Positions 45,238 to 57,600 of a stretch of 64,000 nt of DNA are shown piece by piece. Source of the DNA: Macrocystis pyrifera (taxonomy: Eukaryota; Sar; Phaeophyceae; Laminariales; Laminariaceae); NCBI GenBank assembly GCA_031763025.1, contig JASSKH010000016.1:3782001-3846000 (forward strand), given 5' to 3'. The position numbers and the translations under genes were made by a program. Positions within the stretch are counted from its first letter, which is position 1, and each line of letters starts with the position of its first letter. The notes beneath the pieces are model-generated. The model did not search any database and was not told the origin of the DNA. It was given only the letters and a program-made list of their open reading frames with translations.

Positions 45238-45616
45238 CCCCCCCCCCCCCCCCCCCCCCCCCCCTGCCTGTAGGAAAATGTGAAATATACAAGGAGGAAC
45301 GGGATGCGTTAGAAGAGGAGATGAGGGAAATAGACGAATGTGACATGGAGGAGTTTGATACAATGAATAGCAGCGAGAAAACGATCGCTATCCTAGGAGA
45401 TAGATGGTCGCCACAGGCGGCCAGACAGGAAGGGGATAAGATTAGCAAAACGTTTCTATGTACTGTATGGAAACAACGTAAGGAGCGCCCAATTGTTGGA
45501 GGTGTCTCTGTTAGGAGTAGGAACGGGGCTCCGTCTCGAAAGGGATGCGTGGTCAATGGTCAAATGACTAAGGCAAGCAACAGGTGAGTACGCGCCCCCC
45601 CCCCCCCCCCCCCCCC
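45238..45616 (+). mobile_element. LINE 3' end with poly-C tail
   Basis: Between two C-runs (45238-45264 and 45595-45616) lies an open frame ending at TGA 45585-45587. It reads 'KCEIYKEERDALEEEMREI', 'EKTIAILGDRW', then 'ISKTFLCTVWKQRKERP' and ends 'QMTKASNR'. The C-x2-Y-x3-R-x-x-L pattern and following helices look like the tail of a non-LTR retrotransposon reverse-transcriptase protein, after the Cys/His knuckle. The stop codon is followed by GTACGCG and the C-run, so there is almost no 3' UTR. The 5' side is truncated at a C-run and TGCCTGTAG. The same last ~60 bp occurs in several tail-only copies at 63.5 kb and inverted at 52.6 kb. Confidence 0.6.
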
Positions 45617-45859
45617 TGCCTGCCGCCTTTCGACGACCTCTCAACCATGGTGGGGTTAGTGGTAGTGTTACGGCCTCCTCCAGCAATAGTGTTTACGACT
45701 CGGTCCAGCTTCCGCAAAATGATTGATCGCCCGCACGGTAGCTCTCCAGTATATCTTCATTACGAGAAAATTCCCGGTCGATCAAGTAGGCTTTAAAAGT
45801 CAAGTGTGTGCTTTGACCAATTTATGGAAAATCGGCCAAGTTCTGTGCAGCCTCCGAGT

Positions 45860-46151
45860 TTAAACTGGCTTCCGCCCCGATACCACATCCTTCGCCTCCT
45901 CCCCAATCCCTACACTTTTCCTACCCCCCTTCTCTACCCCCCTCTCCCCCGAAAAAAACACGCCCAACCTCGAAACCCGGCAAAAATAATGCGCGCTCGC
46001 GGAGATGCCGTGCACAACCCGTCGATTTCTCACTTTCGGTGGCTATTTCCTGCCGCGGCGGCTGGTGACCTCTCTAATGATGGCTTTAATGTTTGCTTCA
46101 CACCCCCTTGCTGCTACTTTCGCCTCCCTCTACCCCCCCCCCCCCCCTCCC

Positions 46152-46192
<41 letters not shown>

Positions 46193-46731
46193 CGCCGCCT
46201 CAAAAACGCACACCCAACCTCTCAAAACCCGGCTAAAAAAATGAAGCGTGTTTTTGGCGGTGCCGCTCCCAGCCCGCCATTTCCTTTACACTCGTTGAAT
46301 CTTCCCTGCCTGCTTCGATGACCTCCCAAGCGGTAGGTTGAGGGTTTGCTCCTCCCCTTGACCACCTATTTTACCTCCCTCTGACCTCTCCCTCCTTCCT
46401 ACTCTTCCTCTACCCGAAACCAAGGCTGTCCTTCCCGGCGTTGTGGGGATGCGAGGTTAATGGTCATAGTACTACGGCCGTGCATGGCATGAGTACACCA
46501 CCTTCCCTCCCCCCCCCTCCCTCCCCCTAACCACCTCTTTCTCACTCCCACCTTGGGGCGGGAACCTAAGGACCATTTGGTCTTCATGTTAGCGACTGAA
46601 CATTCCTCAAATCTCTGTCCAGAGCCTCTCTCAACCCGGCTAAAAAAACACAGCCACCCCCTGATCACTTCCTTGACCCCCCCTCTATCCTACCCCTCTC
46701 CCTCCCCCCCCCCCCCCCCCCCCCCCCCCCC

Positions 46732-46768
<37 letters not shown>

Positions 46769-46830
46769 CGCGCGCCTAAAAACTGCGTCCAACCTCTCCT
46801 GAACCCAGCAAAAGAGAGAAACGCACGCGT
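45860..46830. repeat. Poly-C cluster with a CAACCTCTCAAAACCCGGC unit
   Basis: Three or four copies of CCAACCTC-AAACCCGGCTAAAAA (near 45963, 46205, 46618, 46789) alternate with C-runs at 46133-46190 and 46704-46767. A GGGATGCGAGGTTAATGGTC ... GGCATGAGTAC retroposon end lies at 46447-46497. Pro-rich frames are artefacts of the C-runs. Confidence 0.6.
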
Positions 46831-47038
46831 GCGTGCGGTCACGCCGAAGCCGGGGCCTAGCCAGGGGATTACATTTCAAGATTTACCCCTTTCGAGCACT
46901 GCATCCTCGTTTTTTGGGAAAACCTCTACCGGGAATTAGTTTCAGGGTCCTATTTTGCAGCGTGGGAAAATAGTTTTTATACGAAGACTACCCGGCTGTC
47001 AGCAGAAACAGAAGCGGAAAGCGAAAAAGTTGCACACT

Positions 47039-47240
47039 ATGGCACGCCACAGGGGAAAAAATCGCCGGAGGAGGTGGAGCGGTGGCGGGGTTATCTCGAG
47101 ACAGCTCTGTCCGCGGATAGACCCCGAGCACACCCGCTGGGTGCTGGCCTCGGCGGAGGAGTCGCGGAATGCTGAGGAGAAATACCGCCGAGGGAAGGCC
47201 GAGGGTAGCCCGGGGCAGCGCTTGCACGACGAGGCTAGTA
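47039..47240 (+). CDS. Small basic conserved peptide, copy B (likely first exon)
   Basis: Begins 'MARHRGKNRRRRWSGGG', then 'CPRIDPEHTRWVLASAEESR' and 'KAEGSPGQRLHDEAS', matching copy A at 813-1214. The conserved block ends at AGTA/GTACGT, a consensus donor (47240/47241) leaving phase 1. It lies 2.6 kb upstream of the first RdRP-like exon on the same strand. That exon starts in phase 0, so the two cannot be joined directly without another exon. The peptide has no family I recognise. Confidence 0.5.
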
Positions 47241-47548
47241 GTACGTTTCTTTCTCGTGTGCGTGTATACATCTCTTGAGAACCGCGGTCCCATTTCCGCA
47301 GTCCCATCTTGGGGGACAAAGTGCTCGAAATTAGAGTCGAGTGTATGTTTCTGCACGGTAATGCTGCACGTACCACAAGGGGTTGGTTGTGAGGGCCACA
47401 TGCTGCTGTGCTTTTTCTTGTCAAGGGCTTTTTCTTTTGTTTTCTTTTGTTTTCCGTGTGGTGTTAAGAGCCGTATGCTTGGTTTTTTTCCCGTTTTCTT
47501 TTCCTTCTGTCGGGACGTTTTTCGTAGTAGTAGTAGTCGTAGTAGTAG

Positions 47549-47656
47549 TATTACGGGGGACCATAGTAAATAGGATGTACGGTACACACGAAAACCTATA
47601 TATTTCCCTATTTTTACTTACAATATTTGGTCCTATTTACTATGGTCCCCCGTAAT
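47549..47656. mobile_element. MITE-1 copy
   Basis: Complete; preceded by a short GTA array. Confidence 0.85.
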
Positions 47657-47884
47657 AGTAGCTTGTTTCTATGACCACGGGCTAGATTTTCTCCCAAAGA
47701 GAGATGGGCTAATGTGAAAACACCGTCATCATTCATCGTCATCTGCAGGGGGGGTGCCATTGTGATGACTGACGACGGGTGGCTTCTGTCATAAAAACGA
47801 GGACAAATTGTAATAATTGTTTTTTGCGAGTGCTCTTCTCGCGTGTGCTGTGATACCGCTAATCACACCTAAGATTTAACATAC

Positions 47885-48118
47885 CCAGCCGCTGGGACGA
47901 GTTTCGGAACCCTATTTTTCTCCCAAGACATGGCTTAAGGCCTTAGGGCACAACACAACGAAAACATACTATTAATAGTGGCTTTGGAAATATCTCGTAC
48001 ATACCTTTTCCATCAAATAGTTAAGACGCCATCGCTCGTCGTACTCCGTACGCCCTCCCCGTTGTCGAGAAAACCAGCTTTGGAAAAATCGTCCGAGGGT
48101 AGGGGTTGTGTTATCTTA
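47885..48118. repeat. Isolated end module of foldback array 3
   Basis: GTGGCTTTGGAAATAT, CGCCCTCCCCGTTGTCGAG and CCAGCTTTGGAAAAATCGTC match the modules at 34.1 and 36.4 kb. Confidence 0.55.
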
Positions 48119-48164
48119 TCACCCTATTGATAGTATCACAGTGTTTTTTTTGTTTTCTTGTTTA

Positions 48165-48321
48165 TCCTCCGGCGGGTTGGTAAAAAATTGGTAAAAATAA
48201 AGCTTAAGGTCACCACGCTTTCCACGTTCCAATTTCGTGTCGTGTGTCGATTTAGCCCGTAGCTCCCCTTGTAACATGAGAACAGGCTGTTGTTACTTAC
48301 CCCTGGAGTTTGGGCACGTTG
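48165..48321 (+). repeat. Repeat X, uninterrupted copy
   Basis: TATCCTCCGGCGGGTTGGTA through TTTAGCCCGTAGCTCCCC to TTTGGGCACGTTG without a SINE. It is the empty form of the 9.8-11.0 kb locus. Confidence 0.7.
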
Positions 48322-48322
48322 G

Positions 48323-48431
48323 TATTACGGGGGTCCATAGTTAACGGGACCAAATTTTATTAGTAAAAATAGATAAATACATAGGTTTTTATGTACACCA
48401 TAGGTCCTGTTAACTATGGACCCCCGTAATA
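48323..48431. mobile_element. MITE-1 copy
   Basis: Abuts the end of repeat X directly. Confidence 0.88.
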
Positions 48432-48519
48432 GTGTTGTACGGTAGATGCGTCGCTGGGCGTGTTCAGTACGCCCTCCCCGTTTTCGAGAAAACCAGCTTT
48501 TGATTAATCGTCCAAGGGC

Positions 48520-48590
48520 GGGGGGGGGGGGGGGGGGGGGGGGGGGTGTACTCATTATCATGCGTGGCCGTAGTCGTATGTTCAGAGGGC
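48520..48590 (-). mobile_element. Very short poly-C-tailed retroposon end (minus)
   Basis: 27 G, then GTACTCATTATCATGCGTGG and CGTAGTCGTATG. The body is only about 40 bp. Confidence 0.55.
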
Positions 48591-48735
48591 GGGGGGGTGG
48601 TATCGCTAGTCTGTTACAGGGTATAACGGGATATGTATATAAAACGTGGGCCTTTGGAACCTTGAAGAATACTGCAAAATTATTGTGTCGCACTAGTTCC
48701 AAGTAATTTGTCCCCCAAAATGTGGGTACAGAGTG

Positions 48736-49028
48736 GTAAGGAGGCGTGCTGTGCTAGGGGTGTATGGAGGCGTGCTGTGATAGGGATGTAAGCGGGCGTG
48801 CTACGGTAGGAATGTAAGGGGGCGTGCTACGGTAGGGATGTAAGGAGGCATGCTACGATAGGGGTGTAAGGAGGCATGCTACGATAGGGGTGTAAGGAGG
48901 CATGCTTCGATAGGGGTGTAAGGAGGCATGCACGATGGGGGAGTGTAAGGAGGCGTGCCACGATAGGGGTGTAAGGAGGCGTGCCACGGTAGGGATGTAA
49001 GGAGGCGTGCTACGATAGGGTCGTAAGG
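48736..49028. repeat. ~26-bp minisatellite, about eleven units
   Basis: GTAAGGAGGCATGCTACGAT + AGGGGT, with G/A and CG/CA variants. The minus frame of repeated 'YRSMPPYTPIVACLLTPL' is only this repeat. Confidence 0.85.
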
Positions 49029-49390
49029 AGCACTTTTCTGGGGCCAAAATATTTGTGACTGACGGAGCTCCTCAGCTGAGGAAGCACCCAACGAGGCATG
49101 CCTTTTGAGGCGTGTGCCATTATCACCCAAGAAAGCATGCCTTATCACCACACATGGCATGCCTTATCAACCAGTAAGGCATGCTTCAATATCGCTGGAA
49201 ATCCCGTTCGAGTTTTACACTATATTTGGATACATACCTACAATAGTATAGTAGCCCATGGCATTTGTTCATCGGGTTGCGCTTCAACTAGCTTTCGCAA
49301 GGTCAGGTTTTTGGTGGGGTATAAGGCTCCTATACTACAATCAAGATGATCAAGTGAGGAGGAGCCTCAGAAGGCAAAAGTAGGTGCTAC
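49028..49390. mobile_element. MITE-4 copy
   Basis: Ends GGAGCACTTTTCTGGGGCC and GGCAAAAGTAGGTGCTAC are imperfect inverted repeats. It contains TGACGGAGCTCCTCAG and GGAGGAGCCTCAG near the two ends. Confidence 0.55.
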
Positions 49391-49614
49391 AGTACTACCT
49401 AGTCTTACCGTAGCATACCTCGGGGGTAATAGTAGAGTAGGAAGGGCAACCTTTGCAGAAGGCCGTTGCAGCATCGACCACACAAGAGAAGCAATTTAGC
49501 TGATAGGGTAGAGGGAATGGTGCGCTCCGTAACCTGAGAAGTCGAGACTTGGTGTTTGTGGTCGTTTTCCATGTGTCTCAATTCTGTTTCAATCCCCCCT
49601 CCCTCCCCCCGCCT

Positions 49615-49750
49615 GCCTGGTCGGTGAAAACCCGACATGCTCCGTCCCGGCATTGTAGGGATGCGAGGGTCTATGTTCATACGACTACGGCCATGCATGA
49701 GATCGAGTACATCTCTCCTATCGAGTACACGCCCCCCCCCCCCCCCCCCC
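49615..49750 (+). mobile_element. Poly-C-tailed retroposon end
   Basis: TGGTCGGTGAAAACCCGAC to GATCGAGTACATC and TCGAGTACACG, then C19. It lies in the intron just upstream of the first RdRP-like exon, and the C-run merges into that exon's polypyrimidine tract. Confidence 0.7.
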
Positions 49751-49839
49751 GCCCCCCCTACCTTCCCGGCTCCCCTTCCTCCCCTCACCTTGCCCCCTCC
49801 CCCTCTCCCCATCCTCGTCTCCTCATCATCCCGCGTCAG

Positions 49840-49983
49840 GCCCAGAGGGACGCCGTGGAGATCTTCTTCGGCAACGTCCCCGTGGGGACGACGCCCGGCC
49901 AGCTTGCTCGCTATGTGCGCAGCTTCTTGGAACGCAGAGACTTCAGGGAGGGCGCGACGGAGTCGCCCGTCTTGAAGTGCACG
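49840..49983 (+). CDS. RdRP-like gene, exon a (RRM-like beta1-alpha1)
   Basis: Acceptor CATCATCCCGCGTCAG/GCC after ~100 bp of C/T; donor GTGCACG/GTACGC. It gives 48 codons in frame. The long minus frame 49405-50151 is its shadow. Confidence 0.6.
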
Positions 49984-50681
49984 GTACGCGGCAAGTCGAA
50001 TTCGCTCAAAACTTCGAACAAAACTTACGGCTTTCGTGGTGGTCCGCTCCAGAGAAATATCCGACGCCATACTCAGCGCGAGCCACAGTTTCCGGGGCAG
50101 GAGCCTCCGTCCGCGGCCGGCGAAGCAATCCAGGAGGCAACGCGTGGGCACCTCCCCGGGGTTCGAATGCTGCTCCTTTCAGCTGTGCGCGGAGTGGCCC
50201 CCCGGGGAGCTGACATGTCTGTGGGAGGTGTCCTCGTGTGTGTCGTTTCAGGTAAAGCCCGTGGGAGCTACCGCTGCCGTTTCGCTCCTCAAGCGCGCGC
50301 GGGGGGCGCTGGCATGCTAGCTTTTAGGCGCCATCCGCGGTTGTGCGTGTGTCTAAAAATCCAGAGGGGGGGGGATGGATATGAAACAGCCCCTGGGTAA
50401 GGTCTAAAATAATAAAAACGCCATAGACCATGATGCCTCCATAGGCGTTCTACGAAGGTTTGAAAAAAAAAGAGACACTTGGTGCCGGGGTTTCAACGAT
50501 TTTTACACGGATTCAGCGGAAAATCTGCCGACATGCACAACGAACCCGGGGATGGTGCCGAAAATCCCCGTGTTTGAAAACTTCGCCAATCGAGCTGTAA
50601 ATTTTTAGTGTGCGGTAATGTAATCTTGGGGTGGAGATCACGAATCCGTCGTCAGATTTTGATCCAATTGGTTTTGTTACC

Positions 50682-50715
<34 letters not shown>

Positions 50716-52585
50716 CATCACTTTTACTTTCCAGCCCACTCGTAGAGGAGGTTTTACCCTCGACGATCTTCTGGACAAGCCGTGGTCACAGGTGTCGTCC
50801 CTTCTCCCCCCCCGGTACGTGCCTTGAGTTACAGACCCGTAAAAAGGCTGATACATCAAGTAAATATTTCTTGGTTACCACTATAAATGTACACCGCCCT
50901 CGAGGTGCTATTCTAACCACCAGGTATAAGAGAAAAGAAGCACGACACAAATAAAACGCCTTCTAAACACCGAACACCGGAGCTCGCCTCCCAGCTCAGC
51001 TCACCCAATTTCCGCCCTCGAAGCGTATCCCACAACGCTTTAAGCCTCTGCCTGCTGGCTCTCCACCCACTTCGTTCGAGCCTCTGCGCGGCCGAGTGTT
51101 GCTCCGATCACTGATTTGCAGAGCTCTACTACCCCTAAATCGACCACGTCGAGTCGATTGGCGAGGCGTGCAGAAAGAGGCAACTTCAGCAAATGCGGCT
51201 AAACAAAAAATCGAGGCCTTCTGCAACGTTTGTTGATTGCACACTATTTTAAACGCTGTTTTTTTTACGTTTCAGATCGATCCGCAGCGTCAATTTTTTC
51301 ATGCACTTTTTTTCAGTTGCGAGGGCGAAACACGATCTACCGCGGATGCCGCCACTAGTGTTGGATGTCGTATCGAAGTTTCGATATATCTTATCGAAGT
51401 GTCGATACATCGTATCGAAGTTTCGATATATCGTACCGAATGTAATTTTCTCTGCAATCCCCCGGCATCCCCGTGTGTTTTTTTTGCAGGCACTGAACGA
51501 AAGCTTCGATGTACGTGGTATCAAACATCGAAATCGTACATATCGATTAGCTTTCGTGTTTTATCGGTATCGTATCGAACTCGACTATCGTTTATCGGGG
51601 TATCGTATCGAACTGGATTGTCGTTCATCGGAGTATCGTATCGAACTGGATTTTCGTTATGATCGGTATCTTATCGAACTCGAGTCCGATATCGATACGA
51701 AGCACTATTTACGGGGGACCATACACAGTAACTAGGACCAAATATTGTTAGTAAAAATAGGTAAATATCTAGGTATTTATGTATACCACAGGTCCTATTA
51801 ACTATGGACCCCCGTAATAGCTAGCGTGCGCCCGACGCGAGGCCCGGTGTTTTTTTGTTTGTTTGTTTGTTTGCCCCCTTGTTCGTTTGTCTCCCAAGCA
51901 CCCGCGGACACGTCCTTGTTATCTGTGCGAAAAGACCGTGTGATACACCACGCAACATGTGACGCTAACTATTACGGGGGTCTGTAGTAAATAGGACCAA
52001 ATATTTTCAGTAACAATAGGTAAATGGATATAGGTTTTTAACGTATACCATAGGTCCTACCTACTAACTGTGGACCCCCGTAATACTGTACCGCGGTATA
52101 TAGCAATGTTTTTTTACGCGCGCCGTGATGGTGGTGTATAGCACTTTTTTGGATACGTTGTTTCTGATCGGTCGGGCTCCTCAGCCGTTTTCAGCGCCGC
52201 GCTTGAACAGAAACCAAAATACCATTCCATTTTCAAAATGTTTTGTCTCCACGAGCGGTGTGAGTGAAGTGTCGAAAAGGAGTTATATCATAACCCAATG
52301 TCGTTGGGATAAGCAATTAAAATAAATAAATAGTGTTTTACAATATTTTGCCGTGATATACTCGTACTTGTATGCATAGAGGCTTTGGGGTTGCTCGGCG
52401 GGGTGTGGTTTTGTTTCAGCCTTTCTCACAGACAGTTTTTGAATGGCTTACTGATGACTTCTTTACAGTATAGAGCTCAAGTGAGGAGCCTCAGGAGGCA
52501 AGAGTAGGTGGGCACCCCTCTATGAGGCAAACAGGCGCCGTTTGCTCCATTAATACGTCGGTAGTGGTGGCGGAGGGGCTGGCGG

Positions 52586-52633
<48 letters not shown>

Positions 52634-54124
52634 ACTCATATTTTTGCTTGCCTTAGTCATTTAAACCGTTGACCACGCGTCCCTGTCGAGACTGAGAGGG
52701 GGGGGGGGGGGGGGGGGGGGGGCGTACTCGATCTCATGCATGGCCGTAGTCGTGTGGCCATAGACCCTCGCATCCCTACAGTGCCGGGACGGAGCGCGTC
52801 GGGTTTTCACCGACCAGGCAGACGTTGCTTGCACCAAGCGCGAAGCGCCGTGAGGTGTTCGGCGAGTCGCATGAAAGGTGAGCTGCATCCTACTACTAAT
52901 AGTGCCAAGAGCCGCTTGTGAGGCGGACCTACATATGGATGACAGCGTCAATGAGTTGAATATATTTTCCGGTGTGGCCACGTCCAGAGACAGCAGAGGG
53001 GGCACTATCTAACCGCCTCGTGGGCGCCTTACCATGAACACTACTGTACGTGATACGATCCTTCTCCTGGTGCGGAATAAAGGTTCTCCACCCCGCACGA
53101 ATGATCTATATGCCTCGATCGGGGTGGGGGGGACACAGCCGTAATACATTCCCCGCGGGAGCAATATGTACTAAGAACCAAGTGAAGCTTCACACATTGT
53201 CACCCATCAGCACGAGACACCTTACGGGAAGGTCACAATGTTATCGAGCGCCTACCCGTATGGCGCACATTGTCGCATTCGCGACACCCCCTCTTGAGCC
53301 GAAAATTTCTGGATGAGGCGCATATGCCACGGGGAGAATACAGGTGCAAACGCAGAGCGATGCAACTCTTGCCGCTTCGGCAACGCTCTCTCGTCAAGCA
53401 GCGCAGGGACACAAGAGACCTCAACGCGGACATTGTACAAGAGAACGTATTTTGGAGCAGACCGACCCGCCGCCACCGTCGCCGCCGCCTGTGCTGTGGT
53501 GCCCGCGACCTTACGTGTCTCCGCCCTGGTCGGCTAAGGTCGTTGCCTGTCTCGCCTCAACGCACGGCCCGTCCTCACGCTGGCCCCTGCCCCCAATCTC
53601 CGCCCCCGCCTCCCCACCCTGTGATGTCGGTAGGACTGGTTGCCTCAAGTCGGCGCCCCGCTCGCAACGTTCCACTTCCCACCCCCTCCCTCACCCCCGC
53701 CCCTCCCTTTCGCCTTCCCCCGCCCCTGGCTCCGCAAATCACCCCCTCGATTTTTTGGTATAGGGCGCTCTTGCCTTTAGACCGTGCCCCCACCTCCTAG
53801 TGCCCCCGCCCCACCCCTGCCGCTTCTCTTGCCCGCCCTCCCCGCTCGTTCGGTCTGCCGCGCTAGTGCGCTACGCCGTGACCCCCCCCCCCCCCCTTGT
53901 TTGATCGGTCAGTGTCATAAATTCCCACCTGGGACCCCCATCATAGAATAACAGCCGGGAACGGAAATATGACGGTCCTCGAATCAATCTCTGTACATCG
54001 TCGGCAGTTACATAAAACATCAGACGTATGAGGCAATGGTACGATTATGGCCGACACCCCCCTCGTGTCGGCGCCCCCGCCGCTTCGCTTGTTCGGTGAT
54101 GCCGCGCTCTTGCGTTACGCCGTG

Positions 54125-54160
<36 letters not shown>

Positions 54161-54666
54161 ACGCGGACGGCCCCCGCCCCCACCCCACTCCAAACCCCGT
54201 TGCTTGCTCGGTCTGCCGCGCGTGCTCTTGTGTTGCACCGTGCGCGCCCGGGTGTCCAGATAACGGGGCCCACGTCGTTTGCCTGCCTCATGTTTGAGGA
54301 CGACAATTTCAACAAGTGCCAGGCGGACTTCAAGAGGCGCCACATCGACGGAGAGGTTATACCATACGCCAAGTGCTACCTCTTATCCATTAAATTTTAG
54401 GGAACTTATGAAATATCGATCAAATTGCACGCTGCCCTTCTATTTTACGAGGAGATAGTGGCGCACAGTAGTGCCGGCTATCGGCTATATATACTAGTGC
54501 CGGATAAATAATCGCTTGCCAATACAGATGGGATTACTGTAACCAGTGTGGTAGTGTGGTAGTGTGGTAGTGTGGTAGTGTGTTAGTGTGGTAGTGTTAG
54601 AGGGAGTAGTTACTAATAGTGCCGGTTGCCGCCTTAATAGTGCCGGTACTGCTGCTGCCTGCCGCA

Positions 54667-54698
<32 letters not shown>

Positions 54699-57600
54699 GG
54701 GACCGGCACTATAGAGGGACCGGCACTACTCTATTGTGATAGGGTGACTCTCGCTAGACGAGCTATTGTTTGCGCAGCAGCATATCTGTAACTGCTGTCC
54801 CTCAAGTTGCACGCCTTGCTTGATTTGGAGTACTTGGGAGAATCTTGGAACGTTTTTTTAGCCAACCCGAAAGGGGTCCCCCTATTCTTCGGCTACGTGT
54901 CAATAAGAAACTCTCCCTCGTGATACACTTTAGGACGAAAACATAAGGACGGTTTAGTGTTCCATGTTAATACGTACACGTTCCTTTTATTTCCGCCCAC
55001 AGTGGAATTCATACGTTAGAATAACAAATCCGAGTTGTTTCTTCTTCCTTGCCCCCCCCCCCCGCTCCCCTAGTCCGCCCCCGCCTCCTTCCTCGCGACA
55101 AGAAGCAGATGTCACAACTCATGATATGTGGTTTTGTATGGCTTGTAGACAGGAAGCAAGTGTCACAACTCATGGAAACGTGGTTTGGATGGGTGCTGTA
55201 ATCGATATATAGTGGTAGCACTTTTTTTGCCTTGCCAAGGCAAAACATTTCTGGCTGACGGGGCTCCTCCTTAAGGCAGTGAGCAACCAACCACTATCGG
55301 CTGTTTTTTTTTTTTTTCCAGCAGTTGTCGATGTAAATAAAACCCAGTCTCTGGCATTTGCCCGTCGGGTTGAGCATATACTTATACCTCGTACGAGTCT
55401 GCTCCTAAACATAAGGGAGAATTATATGGTATCTAAATGTCCCATTGTGCCTTATATTTCTGATCAGTGCCTTACATTTTTTTTTTTCCCTTGGGGGGTT
55501 GTTTTTGGTACGATGTAAGGGTTGGGCGGGAGGGGGTTGAAAGTCACCGCTATGTCCCCCAATATTGCAAACGCTTGTGTATAGGTATTAAGTCCAATCG
55601 GCCCTTGTATTTCTGGACAGAGTGATGTGTTTGTAACCCCCTCCAGGACTGCTTTTTTTTCCCGTTTCTGAGACAAATTACTTGGAATTAGGGTTCATGA
55701 CTTGAGTTGTAGTAATATTGATATCAATACCTGGTAGTGTTTATTGCTCAGCTGTCATGAGAGCTCAAGTAGAGGAGCCTCAGGAAAAAAAATGAATGGG
55801 CCACCATTCTACATACCGTGAGCAAAAGCTTGAGCTTTTTTGGGGAGGGAGGCGCGTGCTTCGATAGCCCATTTTTCTTCTAATCGACGGGCTAAGGAAC
55901 TATATACCCGAAGTCCGGATGCACGTTTTCTGGCTCTCGTGGTAAAAACCTGGGCCGCGAGATTTTTTTTTTCGGATTATTAATGTTTTTTCTTTTTTTT
56001 ATCTCAAAATCAAGTTTTGGGCGAAATAAATGCCTACGTATAATTCCTTAAGCTAGGAGTCTTCAGAGAATAAAGTAGGTTCAGCACTACCGTCATAGCG
56101 CGAGTAGTTCGTGTACCACTCTGTCCCGAAATATAGTTTTCGTTTATAGACCTTATTTTTAGGGACATATTGGTATATAGTTCGTGCCGGTCAGGACACC
56201 ATGCGGAGGTAGAGATGACGCACCGTTGTTTTTCAGTCGCATGGGGTTCCTGACTTAAGGAGCTCTGTACTAAAAGAGCTGAGTAATTTTTTACGAAAAA
56301 CGCAGTTGCAACCCGATGGCCTACTGCGGGGGGCCATAGTAAATAGGACCTACGGTACACACAAAAACCTATATATTTCGCTATTTTTACTATTAGGGGG
56401 GTCCATAGTTAACGGGACCAAATATTGTTAATTTTTTACCTAAATATATAGGTTTTTATGTATGCCATAGGTCCTGTTAACTATAGACCCCCGTAATAAC
56501 AACATTTTGGTCCTGTTTACTATGGTCCCCCGCAATGCTGTTGTTCCACGCGTTTTTCCCGTCGCGAGGCCGGTTTATTCGATTTTGGCCACGATTATGT
56601 CCAACCCCGCCTTTCTTTTTAAGATTGCTTCCACGATTAGGAATCATCGTCATCGGTGCGGGGCTCCAAAGTACGCAGCGTGCCCGCGAACGTCTCCCGC
56701 CCTACCCGCGGGTGCTCCCACCGCAGTAAGCAACCTCCGCAGCAGTGTCACCAGCGTATGTTTATAGGGTGAACGAAGAAAAAAGACACATTCGAACCGC
56801 ACCCGTTTTTTTTTTTCCGGCATTCCGACGATTTTGGGGCCAAGGAGCCCCGTCATTCGGAAAAATATACAAGCAAAAAAAAGGTACAGTAGTACCCCTA
56901 TCGTGCCACGCGCCCTGTACTGTCACGGGGGGCCATAGTTAATAGGACCTACGGTACACACAAAAACCTTTCTATTTCCATGTTTTTACTATTCACGGGG
57001 GTCCATAGTTAACAAGACCTATGGTGCACATAAAAACCCATTTATTTGCCTATTTTTACTAACAAAATTTGGTCCCGTTAACTATGGACCCCCCGTAAAT
57101 AACAATAGTTGGTCCTATTTACTATGGTCCCCCGTAATACCGTACAATCAAATGTGTTTGCTTCTTGTTTTTTTTATGGTTTGCATGTAAGTAGACGCGA
57201 CGCAGACACCGTTGTATGCGAGGCGGCTTGTAACTTGTGGTTTCGTAGCACGGTTGGTCGACAGAAAGCAAACACCAACTCATGAGAGATGGATTTTCGT
57301 ATGGTTCTTGTAGTCTGTACACAATAATCAAGCACTTTTTTTTTTTTCTTTTCTTTTTTTCCAAAGTGGGTTGGTTTGTGGACAGGGTCGTCGTTTTTTT
57401 TTTTTTTTTGTTTTTCTCAACCCCCAGGGTTCGGATTTTTTTTCCAAAACATGATCCTTTTTTTTTCCGAGGTCTATGTAGACAGTAGCGGTTGTGTTGT
57501 CTTCGCATCAAACCATTACCTCTACCTAACTACATCACTACACCCAGTGCCCGTCCTGATTACGTTATCCTATAGAGGTAGTGAGAGGGGGGGAGCAATA

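Noticed and set aside
48853-49160. Repetitive minus-strand proteins (TPPYTPIVACLL type)
   Set aside because: Product of the 26-bp minisatellite; unit length is not a multiple of three in all copies.
47039-49983. Joining the conserved small peptide directly to the RdRP-like gene as its first exon
   Set aside because: Its donor leaves phase 1 while the next exon begins in phase 0; a further exon would be needed and none was seen.
49405-50151. 248-codon minus-strand frame
   Set aside because: Antisense of the splice-bounded RdRP-like exon; half of it crosses a retroposon end and poly-C.
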